From Dugong dugon (lineage: Eukaryota; Chordata; Mammalia; Sirenia; Dugongidae): 64,000 bases of DNA. A program made the translations under genes and the position numbers. Below, one piece after another: positions 1-12,100 of the stretch. The stretch spans positions 1,155,001 to 1,219,000 of the forward strand of contig CM057461.1 of NCBI GenBank assembly GCA_030035585.1. The letters are read 5' to 3'. The stretch's first letter is position 1. Every line of letters starts with the position of its first letter. The notes beneath the pieces were generated by a model, which searched no databases, had not been told where the DNA came from, and was given only the letters and a program-made list of their open reading frames with translations.

Positions 1-53
1 AGTTTTTAAGTGTATAAAGGGGTCCTGAGACCAAAAAGTTGGAGGGCCACTGG
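1..53. mobile_element. Fragment of a hAT-type DNA transposon end
   Basis: The sequence gtgtataaaggggtcctgag followed by a ...gagggccactg end resembles the 3' end of hAT-Charlie MITEs (consensus ends ...gagaaccactg). It is cut by the window edge. Confidence 0.4.
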
Positions 54-1517
54 TTCAAGGTCTGTGAAGGTCACTTTTTGCCATCTGTCACCTGGGCCCC
101 TCATTAACAGAACAAGGAGAAGCACTGGCCCCTGTGAGTTTTGTAAGGCTGAGATTTCATAGCATTACCCCTGCCTTGCACTTACTAATGTAGAAAAGAA
201 ACATTTATTTCAGTATAGCGTTAACCTACAATTTTACTTTGCCAGTGTCGGGGTCGCTACCTTCCTCTTCCTTTCTGGGGAGATTTGTTATTAACATGAG
301 GTGATCGGAGTCTCGTTGGCTATAGTTTGTAGAATTACGTGCAAATTCTAAGCTGTGCTAGGAACTCAACACTTTTTTTTTTCTTTTGCCTTGACGTGTA
401 TGTTTTCAGTTTCACACGCTGTCCAAAATTGTGCATTAGAGTTTATGTTGAAGGAATTGTGAAGAGAAACCAGTATTGTAGATCTAAAGTTGAGATTTTT
501 AAAAAAAAAACAAACCCATTGCCGTCAAGTCAATTCCGAATCAAAGCGACACTGTAGAGCAGAGTAGAACTGCCACATAGGGTTTCCGAGGAGCAGCTGG
601 TGGATTTGAACTGCCAACCTTTTGGTTAACAGCCAAGCTCTTAACCATCGTGCCACGAGGGTTCCAAAAAGTCGAGATAGATGAACCAAATTATCTGAAA
701 TGATCTGAGTCGTTCTGAATATGTACTTTATCTCTCATCCTGTTTAATAGAAATAGCTACTTTCCCTTCTGATTAATTATTCAGAACTCAAATCAAATCT
801 AGAAAACAAGTTTATTTTTCAGATTTACATTTAAATTGAGGTTTTGGTAGTGAGTTTTTTCATTCCTGAGAACATCTTAATGTCTTTGCTTTTATAAGTG
901 CTCAGTATTGTGAAATACAAAAGTAAAGTTTATTTCCAGTTTCTTCTGAGAAGTAAAGTTTCTGAACTCTCGAAGCAATCGTTTTGAGGCTGGGTTTAGC
1001 ACGCTAAAGAGATAATGTGATTATGGTGGTGTCGTTTGGCTAATCCGGACCCTGGAACGTTAGAAGACACTGTTAAGTGCTGTGTTCACTGTCTCTTTAA
1101 AAGGAGACGGGGAGTGTTTGTGCCCCTCTGTTCTGAAGTCACTAGGGAGACCACAGTTACAGGGAAGGCAGTTGGAGTGAGGCTGAGGGAGAGGTAAGAT
1201 GTGGGTTTCAGCTCCAGGAGAGTGGGGCTCTGGGAAGAACGGTACATGTGTTAGAAAGATAAATATCCAGGAAGTAGCTAGAAACAAAGGCATCTTTAGC
1301 AAGCATTTAAAGTAGGTAAAGCTGTTTGAAAGAGGGTGTGGAAGGAGAAATGGGTTTTAAGTCTACACAGATGACAAACACACTAATGGTTAGTAGTCAT
1401 CAACCTTAGTCTTCTAAAACTTATTTGAATTAAAATTTTAATCAAATCGATAACATGGCTGCAATAGTAAGAATTTTTGAAAGAAGAAAGCAGGACTCCT
1501 GCCGTCCTAACACCCGT
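54..1517. other. DIDO1 5' intronic/upstream sequence
   Basis: Apart from the AfroSINE at 499-665, this stretch is AT-rich single-copy-looking sequence with no exon, CpG island or RNA gene that I can support. Confidence 0.6.
499..665 (-). mobile_element. AfroSINE
   Basis: Minus-strand copy. Reading + it starts with an A run and caaacccattgccgtcaagt (the element's tail) and ends with accatcgtgccacgagggtt (the tRNA-like head, ggagccctggtggc type). Typical of Afrotheria. Confidence 0.9.
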
Positions 1518-2496
1518 CTTCTCTTTTCCTCGTTTACCTGCCCTTGCCCTCTGTGTCAATATTGTTCTCCTCTGTGAATCTTCTCTTTTCCTCGTTTACC
1601 TGCCCTGTGTCAATATTGTTCTCCTCTGTGAATCTTCTCTTTTCCTCGTTTACCTGCCCTGTGTCAATATTGTTCTCCTCCGTGAATCTTCTCTTTTCCT
1701 CGTTTACCTGCCCTGTGTCAATATTGTTCTCCTCTGTGAATCTTCTCTTTTCCTCGTTTACCTGCCCTGTGTCAATATTGTTCTCCTCCGTGAATCTTCT
1801 CTTTTCCTCGTTTACCTGCCCTGTGTCAATATTGTTCTCCTCCGTGAATCTTCTCTTTTCCTCGTTTACCTGCCCTGTGTCAATATTGTTCTCCTCCGTG
1901 AATCTTCTCTTTTCCTCGTTTACCTGCCCTGTGTCAATATTGTTCTCCTCTGTGAATCTTCTCTTTTCCTCGTTTACCTGCCCTGTGTCAATATTGTTCT
2001 CCTCCGTGAATCTTCTCTTTTCCTCGTTTACCTGCCCTGTGTCAATATTGTTCTCCTCTGTGAATCTTCTCTTTTCCTCGTTTACCTGCCCTGTGTCAAT
2101 ATTGTTCTCCTCCGTGAATCTTCTCTTTTCCTCGTTTACCTGCCCTGTGTCAATATTGTTCTCCTCCGTGAATCTTCTCTTTTCCTCGTTTACCTGCCCT
2201 GTGTCAATATTGTTCTCCTCCGTGAATCTTCTCTTTTCCTCGTTTACCTGCCCTGTGTCAATATTGTTCTCCTCCGTGAATCTTCTCTTTTCCTCGTTTA
2301 CCTGCCCTGTGTCAATATTGTTCTCCTCTGTGAATCTTCTCTTTTCCTCGTTTACCTGCCCTGTGTCAATATTGTTCTCCTCCGTGAATCTTCTCTTTTC
2401 CTCGTTTACCTGCCCTGTGTCAATATTGTTCTCCTCCGTGAATCTTCTCTTTTCCTCGTTTACCTGCCCTGTGTCAATATTGTTCTCCTCCGTGAG
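1518..2496. repeat. 54-bp minisatellite, 18 copies, with a 6-unit higher order
   Basis: Eighteen units of 54 bp starting with cttctcttttcctcgtttac and containing gtcaatattgttctcct. The units are almost identical; the main variable base is the C/T in cctc[C/T]gtgaa, a CpG site. Because 54 is a multiple of 3, two + frames and one - frame stay open for about 1 kb, but the peptides are pure repeats with no homology I recognise, so this is not called a gene. It lies upstream of the probable 5'UTR exon of DIDO1. The C/T marks along copies 2-18 show a period of six units. Confidence 0.95.
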
Positions 2497-2988
2497 TCCC
2501 ATCCCTGTCGATGGCAGTAGCAATCTGAGTGCGTTCGTAGATGATAAGTAGTTTTGTTGTTCAGCTTTTTCACTTTTTGTTTTTCTGTTCTGTGGTGGGT
2601 CTTACCTGAGCTGTGTCGATCTCAGAAGTAGAATGGTAATTGGAAAGAGGCTAATACATGAGTACAGATTTCTAAAACTCTCCTCTCCACCTGGCGGGAG
2701 CCCCGCGCCCACTGGCTGTTAGTTCCAGGCCCACCTTCCGCCAGTGCGCCACCAAGACTGGCCTCCCCCTTCTTTTAGTTTAATGGTGTCTTCCGTTCCT
2801 TGTCTTTAAAGGAGGTGCATGTTGTGGGTTTTTTTGGACTCCCCTGTGTCTTTGTAGGACACCTACTATATACTCAAATAATATGTTACTTAGAAAGTTT
2901 GGTGCCCTTTCTTTGGGGGGGGATAGGGAGGGTATGTGATTTTAGTCGTGATTAACTTAGATCTGTAATATTTTCTTCCCTTCTCTAG

Positions 2989-3185
2989 GAGCTCACTGCA
3001 CAGGAGCAGTCAGATAATTTGAGTTGTTGAGACCACAGATCCTGTTTTTTTGTGAACAGTGACTGGCGACAGCCTTGTTTGGAGGCGTGGCTGTTGACTT
3101 GGACTGGGTGATTTCATTCATCGGCCCGGATTTCCGTTGTACCTGGGACTTCAGGAGGGTGTCCGTGCTCTCAGCGTGGGGGCAG
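2989..3185 (+). other. DIDO1: Probable DIDO1 5'UTR exon
   Basis: A strong pyrimidine tract and AG end at 2988, and a good donor (CAG then gtaaag) follows at 3186. The 197 bp between them carries no long frame. If spliced to the acceptor at 5305, its last G becomes the -3 base of the DIDO1 start codon. It is inferred from splice signals and position only; transcript data would be needed to prove it. Confidence 0.5.
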
Positions 3186-5305
3186 GTAAAGTATTAGTCT
3201 TGAACAGTAGCACAATTTTAACTTGTATTTTCTGGTTCTAAAGTTATTTCCTTTGTAAAGAAGCTGATATAGCATTTGTGTTTGCTTGAAATATTCTACC
3301 TTTACCTCGGGTTTTTGGAAGGTTTGAGCTGTTAAAGAATTTGATTGGGAGTGTTCATTTATTTCGCATTGGTTACTTTACTAATGCATATATGTTGACC
3401 TTGCATAGTCTCTCTTTGGTGAGAACTGTATTTGTAGAGGGGGATTCTTCCTTTTGGAAGCCACCCTACTAGGTGGGATGGGTTTTCCGGGCCTGCTTGA
3501 GCTTTGTGGGTCCCATAAGGGCCCTCTGCGGTACAGGTATGCACCCCATGCACTTGTTGGGGAGGCTGGTGTAGGCCCTTCATGGTAAAGAATTGCTGGT
3601 GCTGTGGCCCTTCAAAATGTTACGTGAAAATTAGCACTTACTGCCCTTCTAATAGGGCTGTCAGATTTGCCACAAGTTGGTTTCCCAAGAGTAAAATTTT
3701 TAGAGAAAGAGTAAGCAGTATCACATGTACATTTGTAAGGAGCATGTCTGTTTTCGGAGGGGTTTGTGTGTCACTTATCACATTTAAAGCCCACACCATT
3801 AGGGATGAACCATTTTTGAGAGCAGTGCAATGTGACCTGGTCAGGGTCACCGGCAGGAGCTGGAGCCCACCTTCCAGGGACGGTCAGTGCTGCTCACCGT
3901 GGGCATGTGCTGCCAGGGCTCTCGCCTCCCCCCCCCAGGCGGCTTCAGGGGCCTTCCCTCTGAATTGGCCACCCCGATTGAGTTCAACTGCATCCTTTTA
4001 CATGTGGGTCCCCTCAGGTGACCCAACACGTGATATATTGTTACAGCCACTCCCTTGAGCTTCTGAGTGGCTTGGGAGCATGGGACAGGTTTACAAGACA
4101 GCCTAAGTCACTGTCTATAGCGCCAACAGAGCTGGGTGGGAAAATGGAAGCCAAAAAAAACCACATAAAAACTTAGGTTGCAAGCAAATTTGAATGTATA
4201 TGTTTTCTATTGTTAAGGTTTTCATTCTATGCCAGTCATGCCCTTAGGATGGAACATGGCATAAAGTCAGAGGTGTCGTCAGCATTTAAATGCGACTGAA
4301 GCCTGGACAGCCCGGAAAGGAATCCTCAGGTATATGTTGCCGTTTTTGGTCTCGTCGTTTTACACAGGAGCGTAAAGGTTTCACAACCAGGATCCTTCAG
4401 TAATCTGTTAGAAAGAAAGTGCAGAAGACAGACAGACGTACTTCTTACAAGCGGTTGCCTCAGTTGGTGTTTTCTGAGTGTTCCAGTGAGCTGTTGCTAC
4501 ACAGTTACCTCAAAGCCCGAAGCTGAAAAAACAGCCATTTTATATCTCACCAACTGTAGGTGAAGGCCCTGGGCAGGGCTCAGCTGGGCAGTTCTTCTCT
4601 TTGCTTGGTGTCCACTAGGCTCGTGGGCACTTGGCCAGCAGCTGAGCTGGTGTGGCGGGCTGGAGACAGCGTTCCTCCCGTGCCTGGCCCTGGGTGATGA
4701 CAGCTTGATGGCTGGGCTCGGTTGGGCACTCTCCCTCTCCGTGCCTCTCCAGGGAGCAGTAGGACCTCGAGAGCCCAAGACAGACACGGCGGTCCTCCTG
4801 AGGGCTTGACCCAGAGCTGGCACAGCGTCCCCACACTGTGCTCTCAGCTTGGAGCTGGCCGATTCCCAGGGAGGGAGGTGGACCCCGTCTGCCCACCCAG
4901 GAGTGCTGGAGAACTTGCGGCTGCCAGCCAGACAGCAGTCAGGCAGTCTGTTGACCTTGGTCATTTGGGTCGTGTCCTTGCCACTCCTTCCCCTTGTCCT
5001 AAGCAGTAAAATAGTAAAAGGGTAGATTTAATTTACTAGCTGCATTTTTTCTAATAAACATTAACTATGGAACTATTAAAATTTCCTTCATGAAAAACTC
5101 AGCTCGTCTCCCTTGGTCACAGTGACTTGCTGTAATGGGAAGCTCGCTTCTTGAGGTAGAACACTGTTGTTTCGTTGCTGTTCATAGACCTACGCGACGT
5201 GGCCGCTGCTCCTCCTGGGGGGACTGAAGGTGGCCATCTTTTGCTCAGTGGTTTATTGGTCAGTTGCCAAGAAATGTAAGCTCATGATGTTGGTTTTATC
5301 ATCAG
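3186..5305 (+). other. DIDO1: DIDO1 intron before the first coding exon
   Basis: No repeat array or gene recognised in most of it. From about 4484 to 4570 the sequence (gctgttgctacacagttacc...) resembles the end of an old MaLR or MER-type repeat in minus orientation, but is too decayed to name. Confidence 0.5.
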
Positions 5306-6146
5306 GCATGGATGATAAAGGAGACCCGAGCAGTGATGAAACGCCCAAGGCCATCAAACCCACAAGTAAAGAGTTCAGGAAAACCTGGGGCTTCCGAAGA
5401 ACCACAATTGCCAAGCGTGAGGGTGCGGGAGACGCCGAAGCGGACTCTCTGGAGCAGGCGCCACAGCCGCCGCAGCAGAGCCTTTCCTTGCGACGCAGTG
5501 GGAGGCAACCAAAGCGCACAGAAAGGGTGGAGGAGTTCCTTACGACTGTCAGGCGCAGAGGGAGGAAGAGCGTTCCTGTCTCCCTGGAAGACTCGGCTGA
5601 GCCAACGTCGTGTCCGGTCACCGATGTCGAAACTGCCTCCGAAGGCAGCGTAGAAAGCACCTCTGAAATCAAAGGTGGCCCGAAGTCTGGCGCCCCAGAT
5701 GTTAAGGAACGACCAACCTCTTCTGAAAAGGCAAAAGGAGGTGACGAGGAGGATGACACCTCTGATAGTGACAGCGATGGGCTGACTTTGAAAGAGCTTC
5801 AGAATCGCCTTCGAAGAAAGCGAGAACAAGAGCCAACCGATAGGCCCCTGAAAGGCATACAGAACCGCCTGAGGAAGAAGCGGCGTGAGGAGGACCCAGC
5901 AGAGACTGTGGATGTTGAGGCAGGTGACGCCGTTGAGAGCCCGCCGCCTAGCAAGCCCGAGCCTGAGGCTGACCAGGTGGCCGTGTTCCAGGTGGCGAGA
6001 GATGACAAGGAGAGTAAGCCGGAAGGGAGAGCAGCTCAGGGACTTAAAGAGGAAGAGCCCAGAGAGTCGATCAAGCACAAACCCGAGTGTGAGGTTTACG
6101 ACCCCAGTGCCCTGTACTGCCTGTGCCGACAGCCTCATAACAACAG
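5306..6146 (+). CDS. DIDO1: DIDO1 first coding exon: N-terminal acidic/basic region and start of PHD
   Basis: The ATG is at 5308, two bases after an acceptor at 5304-5305. It encodes residues 1-279 plus two bases of Arg280. The N-terminus (MDDKGDPSSDE...) matches the known DIDO1 start. Basic clusters such as RRKREQ and RKKRREE, around residues 165-200, fit the described nuclear localisation signals. The end of the exon holds the first zinc ligands of the PHD finger (Cys271 and Cys273). A second acceptor-like AG at 5186-5187 would include an in-frame upstream ATG pair (5284 and 5287) and add a short hydrophobic N-terminal extension. I prefer the 5305 acceptor because the conserved protein starts at 5308. 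The donor is AG then gtaggt at 6147. Confidence 0.95.
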
Positions 6147-9100
6147 GTAGGTCCTGGGGGAGGAGGGGGCGGGCTGCCCAGCTTTCACAGAAAGCCAGGT
6201 GGTGAGAGTTTGCCATTCGTGTGATTTAGAGTTCAAAGGCTGGGCTGGGTGAATGGTTTGTTCAGTTGAAAAAGATGACTTGGTATCCAGAAAGAAACAG
6301 AAGGCGTGGGTAGGGATTGCCGAGAGCCACACTGCCTGCCGTGGTCACCACTGGCCCTGCGTGGCTCCTTACAGCCACAGTGGTGGGACTGAATGAAGTG
6401 CGGGCTCCCACGTGGCCGGTAGCCGCTGTACCAGATGGCGCACACTGCTGTAGACTCTTGGCAAGTAACACACGCGAGACCCAGCAGGGTGCCATGTGCA
6501 GGCCTCGATCGGACCCAGTTTGGACATGTGGGGTGACTCAGGGCCTTGGACTGTGATTGGGTGCCAGGAGGTGTTCGGGAACCGCTGTCGGTTTTGTTAG
6601 GTGGGATGAAGGTGATGTTGCTGTTCTGTGGAGCTGTGCACTGAAGTGGCTAGGGTGGCCGGCCTTGAAACCTACAGTTTACTCTGAAAATGCTCCAGTT
6701 AAAGGATGAAGCAAATTGGGTTGAATGTTAATAAAATCAAAAGAAGGGTATACAAGTGTTCTTTCCACTGTTCTCTCTACTTTTCTGTATTTTTTTTAAT
6801 ACACGTGATAGAAGTTAAAGCCAGTTTGACTTACAAGTATTTTGGACATCGAGGGTTTGCTGACTGCTGCTTGTTCCCATCCCTGATCTTGCTGCTTTTT
6901 CACTTCAGGTTTATGATCTGCTGTGACCGATGTGAAGAATGGTTTCATGGCGACTGTGTGGGCATTTCTGAGGCTCGAGGGAGGCTTCTGGAAAGGAACG
7001 GGGAGGACTATATCTGCCCAAACTGCACCATTCTGCAAGGGCAGGACGAGACTAATTCAGAAACCACAGATCAGCAGGACCCTAAATGTAGACACGGAGA
7101 TGCTGATGGCACAGATTTCACCAGCATAGGAATAGTAGAGCAAAAATCTAGTGAAGACCAAGGAATAAAGGGTAGAATTGAGAAAGCTGCAAATCCAAGC
7201 GGAAAGAAAAAGCTCAAGATATTTCAGCCTGTGAGTATATTCTTCACAGAGGTAAATGTTAAGGGGTTAACCTTACAGATTTCAGACTTGAGACCCAGAA
7301 GGTGTCTTTGGTCTGGAATAAGCTGTGTGTTCACCATGGTGCCGTGCCGCCAGAGCTGCCCTCCGCTCCCTGGCTTCCAGGCGGCCTCCATGTCACATCA
7401 CCTGCTGGAACTGTTGCTGACCTGCTTTTCACTGCCCCCTCCTGTACTGTTACTTACTGAATGTTTGTGTTTAAGTGGACTCACTTTTTAAACATTTAAT
7501 TCTTTTAAATAGCCCCTTCTCAAGCATTCAGACTGGTGACATTTTGAGCTTGGCGTTAGTTATGTATTTTCATATTAGCAAAATTATTTTTTTTTAATTA
7601 TTGAAGTAATTGTCCATCTCTGGGCCACCCAATAACATCTTGAGATAACTCCTGTCTCCCTGTGAGGGGGAGGGGGTAGCTCCCGCGTGGATGTGCCTGG
7701 AGGGTGAACTGTCTCAGCGAGGGTGCGCCTGCCCGTTCGGGCTGGTGCTGCTTCCGTGACCCTGCGCTGGTTGTGCCTTCATGCGGGCGTGCACCTTCGC
7801 GCGTGCTCATGTTCAGCTTGTCTCTGCTTCCCTGGCCTTGGTGTATGCCTTTCTCCTGCATAACAGGTCTTTCTGCCCCTTCATGGCCAGGATTCTTTGC
7901 TGTATTTTCCAGGTACCTTTACCTTCTGCTGCAGAAAACTGTCCTGCACTTGTAATTCTCCCATCAGCTTCCCACCAGAGGGGGCATGACTCAGCTTGTT
8001 TTCACTACAGGCCTTCCTGGACCCTGGCCAGCCTCTGACCTGGGGCTTGCCTGTTGTCCTGCCTACTGGGTTAGGGGAGTCGGCCTGCCCCGTGGCCTGT
8101 CCCTCGGCAGCTGCTGGGAGTGCAGAAGGCTTAGGGGCTGTTCCCTAGAAGCATCCGGGGTCTCCACCCTGGGTTCACATAGAGCCCACTGAGTTCTCTG
8201 AGGACTGGGCCGTTTAATGTGTTACTGAGGAGGCGGGCAACAGCTGTTGGTGTCCCACGTACTCATTAGAAGACAGATTATTAATGGAAATGTAAACATA
8301 ATAGGAAAAGTTGCCTTGATTTTATGTGCAAAGAATGGGAATTCCAGAACGCTTAATTTTGCTCGTGAGGAACCTGTACTTAGACCAAGAGGCAATTGTT
8401 CGAACAGAACAAGGGGATACTGTGTGGTTTTAAGTCAGGATAGGTGTGTGTCAGGGTTGTATCCTTTCAGCATGCTTATTCAATCTGTATGCTGGGCAAA
8501 TAATCTGAGAAGCTGGACTGTATGAAGAAGAACGGGGCATCAGGAATGGAGGAAGACTCACTAACAACCTGTGATACGCAGATGGCACAAACTTGCTTGA
8601 TGAAAGTGAAGAGCACTTGAAGCACTTACGGATGAAGATCAAAAACTACAGCCTTCCATATGGATTACACCTCAACGTAAAGAAAACGGAAATCCCCACA
8701 ACTGGGCCAATAAGCAGCATCGTGATAAACAGAAAAGATTGAAGTTGTCAAGGAGTTCATTTTACTTGGATCTACAATCGATGCCCATAGAAGTAGCAGT
8801 CAGGAAATCAAATGATGCATTGCATTAGGCAGATTTGCTGCAAGAGATGTCTTTAAAGTGTTAAAAAGCAAAGGTGCTATCTTAAGGACTAAGGTGTGTC
8901 TGATTTAAGCCATGGTGTTTTCAGTCACCTCATATGCATGCGAAAACTGGACAATGAATAAGGAAGACCAAAGAAGAATTGACACCTTTGAATTGTGGTG
9001 TTGGCGAAGAATATTGAATATACCGTGGACTGCCAAAAGAACAAACAAATCTGTCTTGGAAGAAGTACAGCCAGAGTGCTCCTTAGAAGAAAGGATGGCA

Positions 9101-12100
9101 AGACTTTGTCTCACATATTTTGGACATGTTATCAGGAGGGACCAGTCCCTGGAGAAGGACATCCCCCTGGTCAGTGAAAAAGAGGAAGACCCTCAGTGAG
9201 ATTATTACCACAGTGACTGCAACAGTGGGCTCAAACATGACAATGAGTGTCAGGATGGTGCAGGAGCGGGCAGTGTTTCCTTCTGTTGTCCCTAGGGTTG
9301 CTGTGAGTCAGATCTGAGTCGATGGCACCTAGCAACACCAACAACATTGTCAGTATGTTGGAGACTAAGCCTAAATTTTATTGTAAGTGACACTTAGATT
9401 CTGTGGAGGAAAAACAATTATCTTAAATATTTAACTTGAGAAATAAGATTTTGCTCAAGTACATTTTAAGGAAGACGTTCGTGTGTAATTAACCATGGCC
9501 ACCAAAACGTACGTTAGTAAATTGTGAAAAGAAGCAGCTGTGTTTAGAGCTTGTGAGAGTGTTAGCTTCGTGTTGCTGTATAACAGACCTAATGGCTCAC
9601 AGCGACATACATGCATTGTTATCTCACAGTGCCCGTGAGTCAGGATCCGGGTGTGGCTCAGCTGGCTCCTCTGCTCAGGGTCTCAAGGCTGCAGTCAGGG
9701 GTGGTGGGGCTGGGGCTGCGGTCTCATCAGAGGCTGGACTGGGGCTGCGGTCTCAACAGAGGCTGGACTGGGGAAAGAGCCACATCCAGACTCCAGGCTG
9801 TGTGGTGTAAGGATGCCCCATGAATTTCCATGGCGTGCTTTTATACCAAAACATTATTTGTTGTTTATTTGAAATTAATTTTAGTTGGGTGCCCTGTATT
9901 TTATCCGGCAACCTTGCCCTCAGATCCTTGCCATGTGGCCCTCTCCACAACATGGCAGCTCATGACGAAGCAGTAAGGGCGTCTTGTTTCTTCTGAAGGC
10001 CCAGGCCCTCTACCTGGTTAAGTCAGACTTTTCTGTGAGCTCAAATTCGGCTCCTGTGAAACCTTGAGTACATCTAGAAATCCCTGCATGTTTGACATAT
10101 GGCAGACCCTAATGGGTATGAGGAGCCCTGGTGGCACAGTGGTTAAGAGTTCGGCTGCTCACCAAAAGGTCTGCAGTTTGAATCTACCAGCCGCTCCTTG
10201 GAAACCCTGTGGAGCAGTTCTGCCCCGTCCTGTAGGGTCACTGTGAGTCAGAATCGACTTGAGGGCAATGGGTAGTGGGTGTGAAACTGCATCATATGCC
10301 CAGTCCCTGTTCACACTCAGGGCAGGGTTGTACAGGGCAGGCACCAGGGGTCAGGAATGTTGGGAGTTCTCAGAATTCTGCCCAGCACAGGTGGCATAAG
10401 GGACAGTTAAGCTCGTGAATGTCATACACATGGCAAGTAGATCTATGTCATTTGAGTAAACAGAAAATTTTACTCACGTTAAAAGTACTGTTAGTGTCTC
10501 TGAATGCTGTTAAGAGCAGAGGGATCTCAGTGCTATGAACAGTGATCTTGGCAAGTGTTTTAACTGCTAAGCTTGGTAAGTACCTTGTTTGAAGTCATGT
10601 GTTTTGTTCTGCAGGTTGTCGAGGCTCCTGGTGCCTCGAGGTGCATTGGCCCTGGCTGTTGTAACGTGGCACAGCCCGACTCGGTTTACTGCAGCAGTGA
10701 CTGCATTCTTAAACATGCTGCGGCTACTATGAAGTTCCTCAGTTCAGGTAAAGAACCAAAACCAAGACTTAAAGAAAAGCTCAAGATGAAACCAGAAAAG
10801 CTCAGTCTTCCAAAATGTACTGTTCAGGTAAGTTGACCAGCCATTCGAACAGTTTAAGCAAAGAATACGTAAGAGTATTGTTCTTTTAGATCTATTTATT
10901 TGTAGAATGTAGGAAACAGCATAAACGTAATGCAGATAGTTTTGTCTTTATTTTCGCTTTCTGCCCGTTTTCTTTTCAGGATATAAATAAGCATCATGTA
11001 TTGTTTCCTGTTGCTCTGTCCCTTGGCTGAGGGTTAAGTCATAGATGCAGTGAAGCAGATGCAGGCGCTGGCTCTGCATGTGAAGCGTAAGGCTGGACCA
11101 GACGGACTTGCCAAGGGGAGACACTAACCACTTGTAGTTTGTGTGGAAAGTGTTTTCACAGGGGGTGGGCAGGTGGCAAGTACGTTCTGGTGCAGACTGT
11201 GCTTCACTTTTAGACCTGCCTGTCACACTTGTCTAGTTTATATATCACACATGGTTTGGGAAGGATCCAGGGACTGTTTGAAAACCACAGACTTGTCTTT
11301 ACACTTGGAGACCAGTCCCAGAGTTTCGGTTTGGGCTGACGTGGTGTCCCAGTCCCTGTTAAACTTAATGACAAACGAAGCGTACCTCATTCTCTGTGGG
11401 AGTCTCTCCTTCCTGGGTTATTTGTAAATGCTTAGGAGCCCTGGTGGTGCAGTGCTTAAGTGCTCAGCTGCTGACCAAAAGCTTGGTGGTTTGAACCCAC
11501 CCAGCTGCTCCACAGGAGAAAGACCTGGCAATCTGCTTCTATAAAGATTACAGCATAAGAGACCCTGTGGGGCAGTTTGTCTCTCACAGGGTGTTGCTGT
11601 GAGTTGGAATCAGTTCGATGGCCCCCACCAACAACTAGCCCTTAGATGACGCAGTCTTTCACAGCTTGTCATTTTGAATCCCAGAACCAGAGCAGCAGGG
11701 TCTGCTGCACAGAGGGGAGGTGCTGAGAGCTCTTGCCGGGGTCCCTGTGTCTCAGTGCTCACACCGTTTCTGCTCCGGTCTTTTTTCCTAATTTCACCAC
11801 CACCCCCCAGGGAAAAAAAAGGCATAGCTCAGGTGCTGTGCACAGCTCCTGCTCACACCATTTCCACTTGGTCTTATTCCACTGTCGGGCTCAGGAGGCT
11901 CTTCCGGCACCCTGGCAGCCTCGTCCCTCCACAGCAGTAGAGTGCTGTGTGTCGGGCACCTTCCCCTCACTCAGAGAGCCGGCATCCTGACTGCCATTGG
12001 ATGTGGGGTCTGCTCGATGTGCACGCGTGGTCAGCCCTGAGCACAACACAGTGTGGCAGGCCCGGGTGGGCAAGGGGCCCTGTAAATGGCTTGCGTGGTG

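Noticed and set aside
1477..2551. Long open frames (347, 335 and 329 codons) on both strands
   Set aside because: They are translations of the 54-bp tandem repeat, whose unit is a multiple of three. There is no start context, splice signal or homology.
5302..6216. 304-codon frame antisense to the first DIDO1 coding exon
   Set aside because: Shadow of the real exon; no conserved domain and no own splice or promoter signals.
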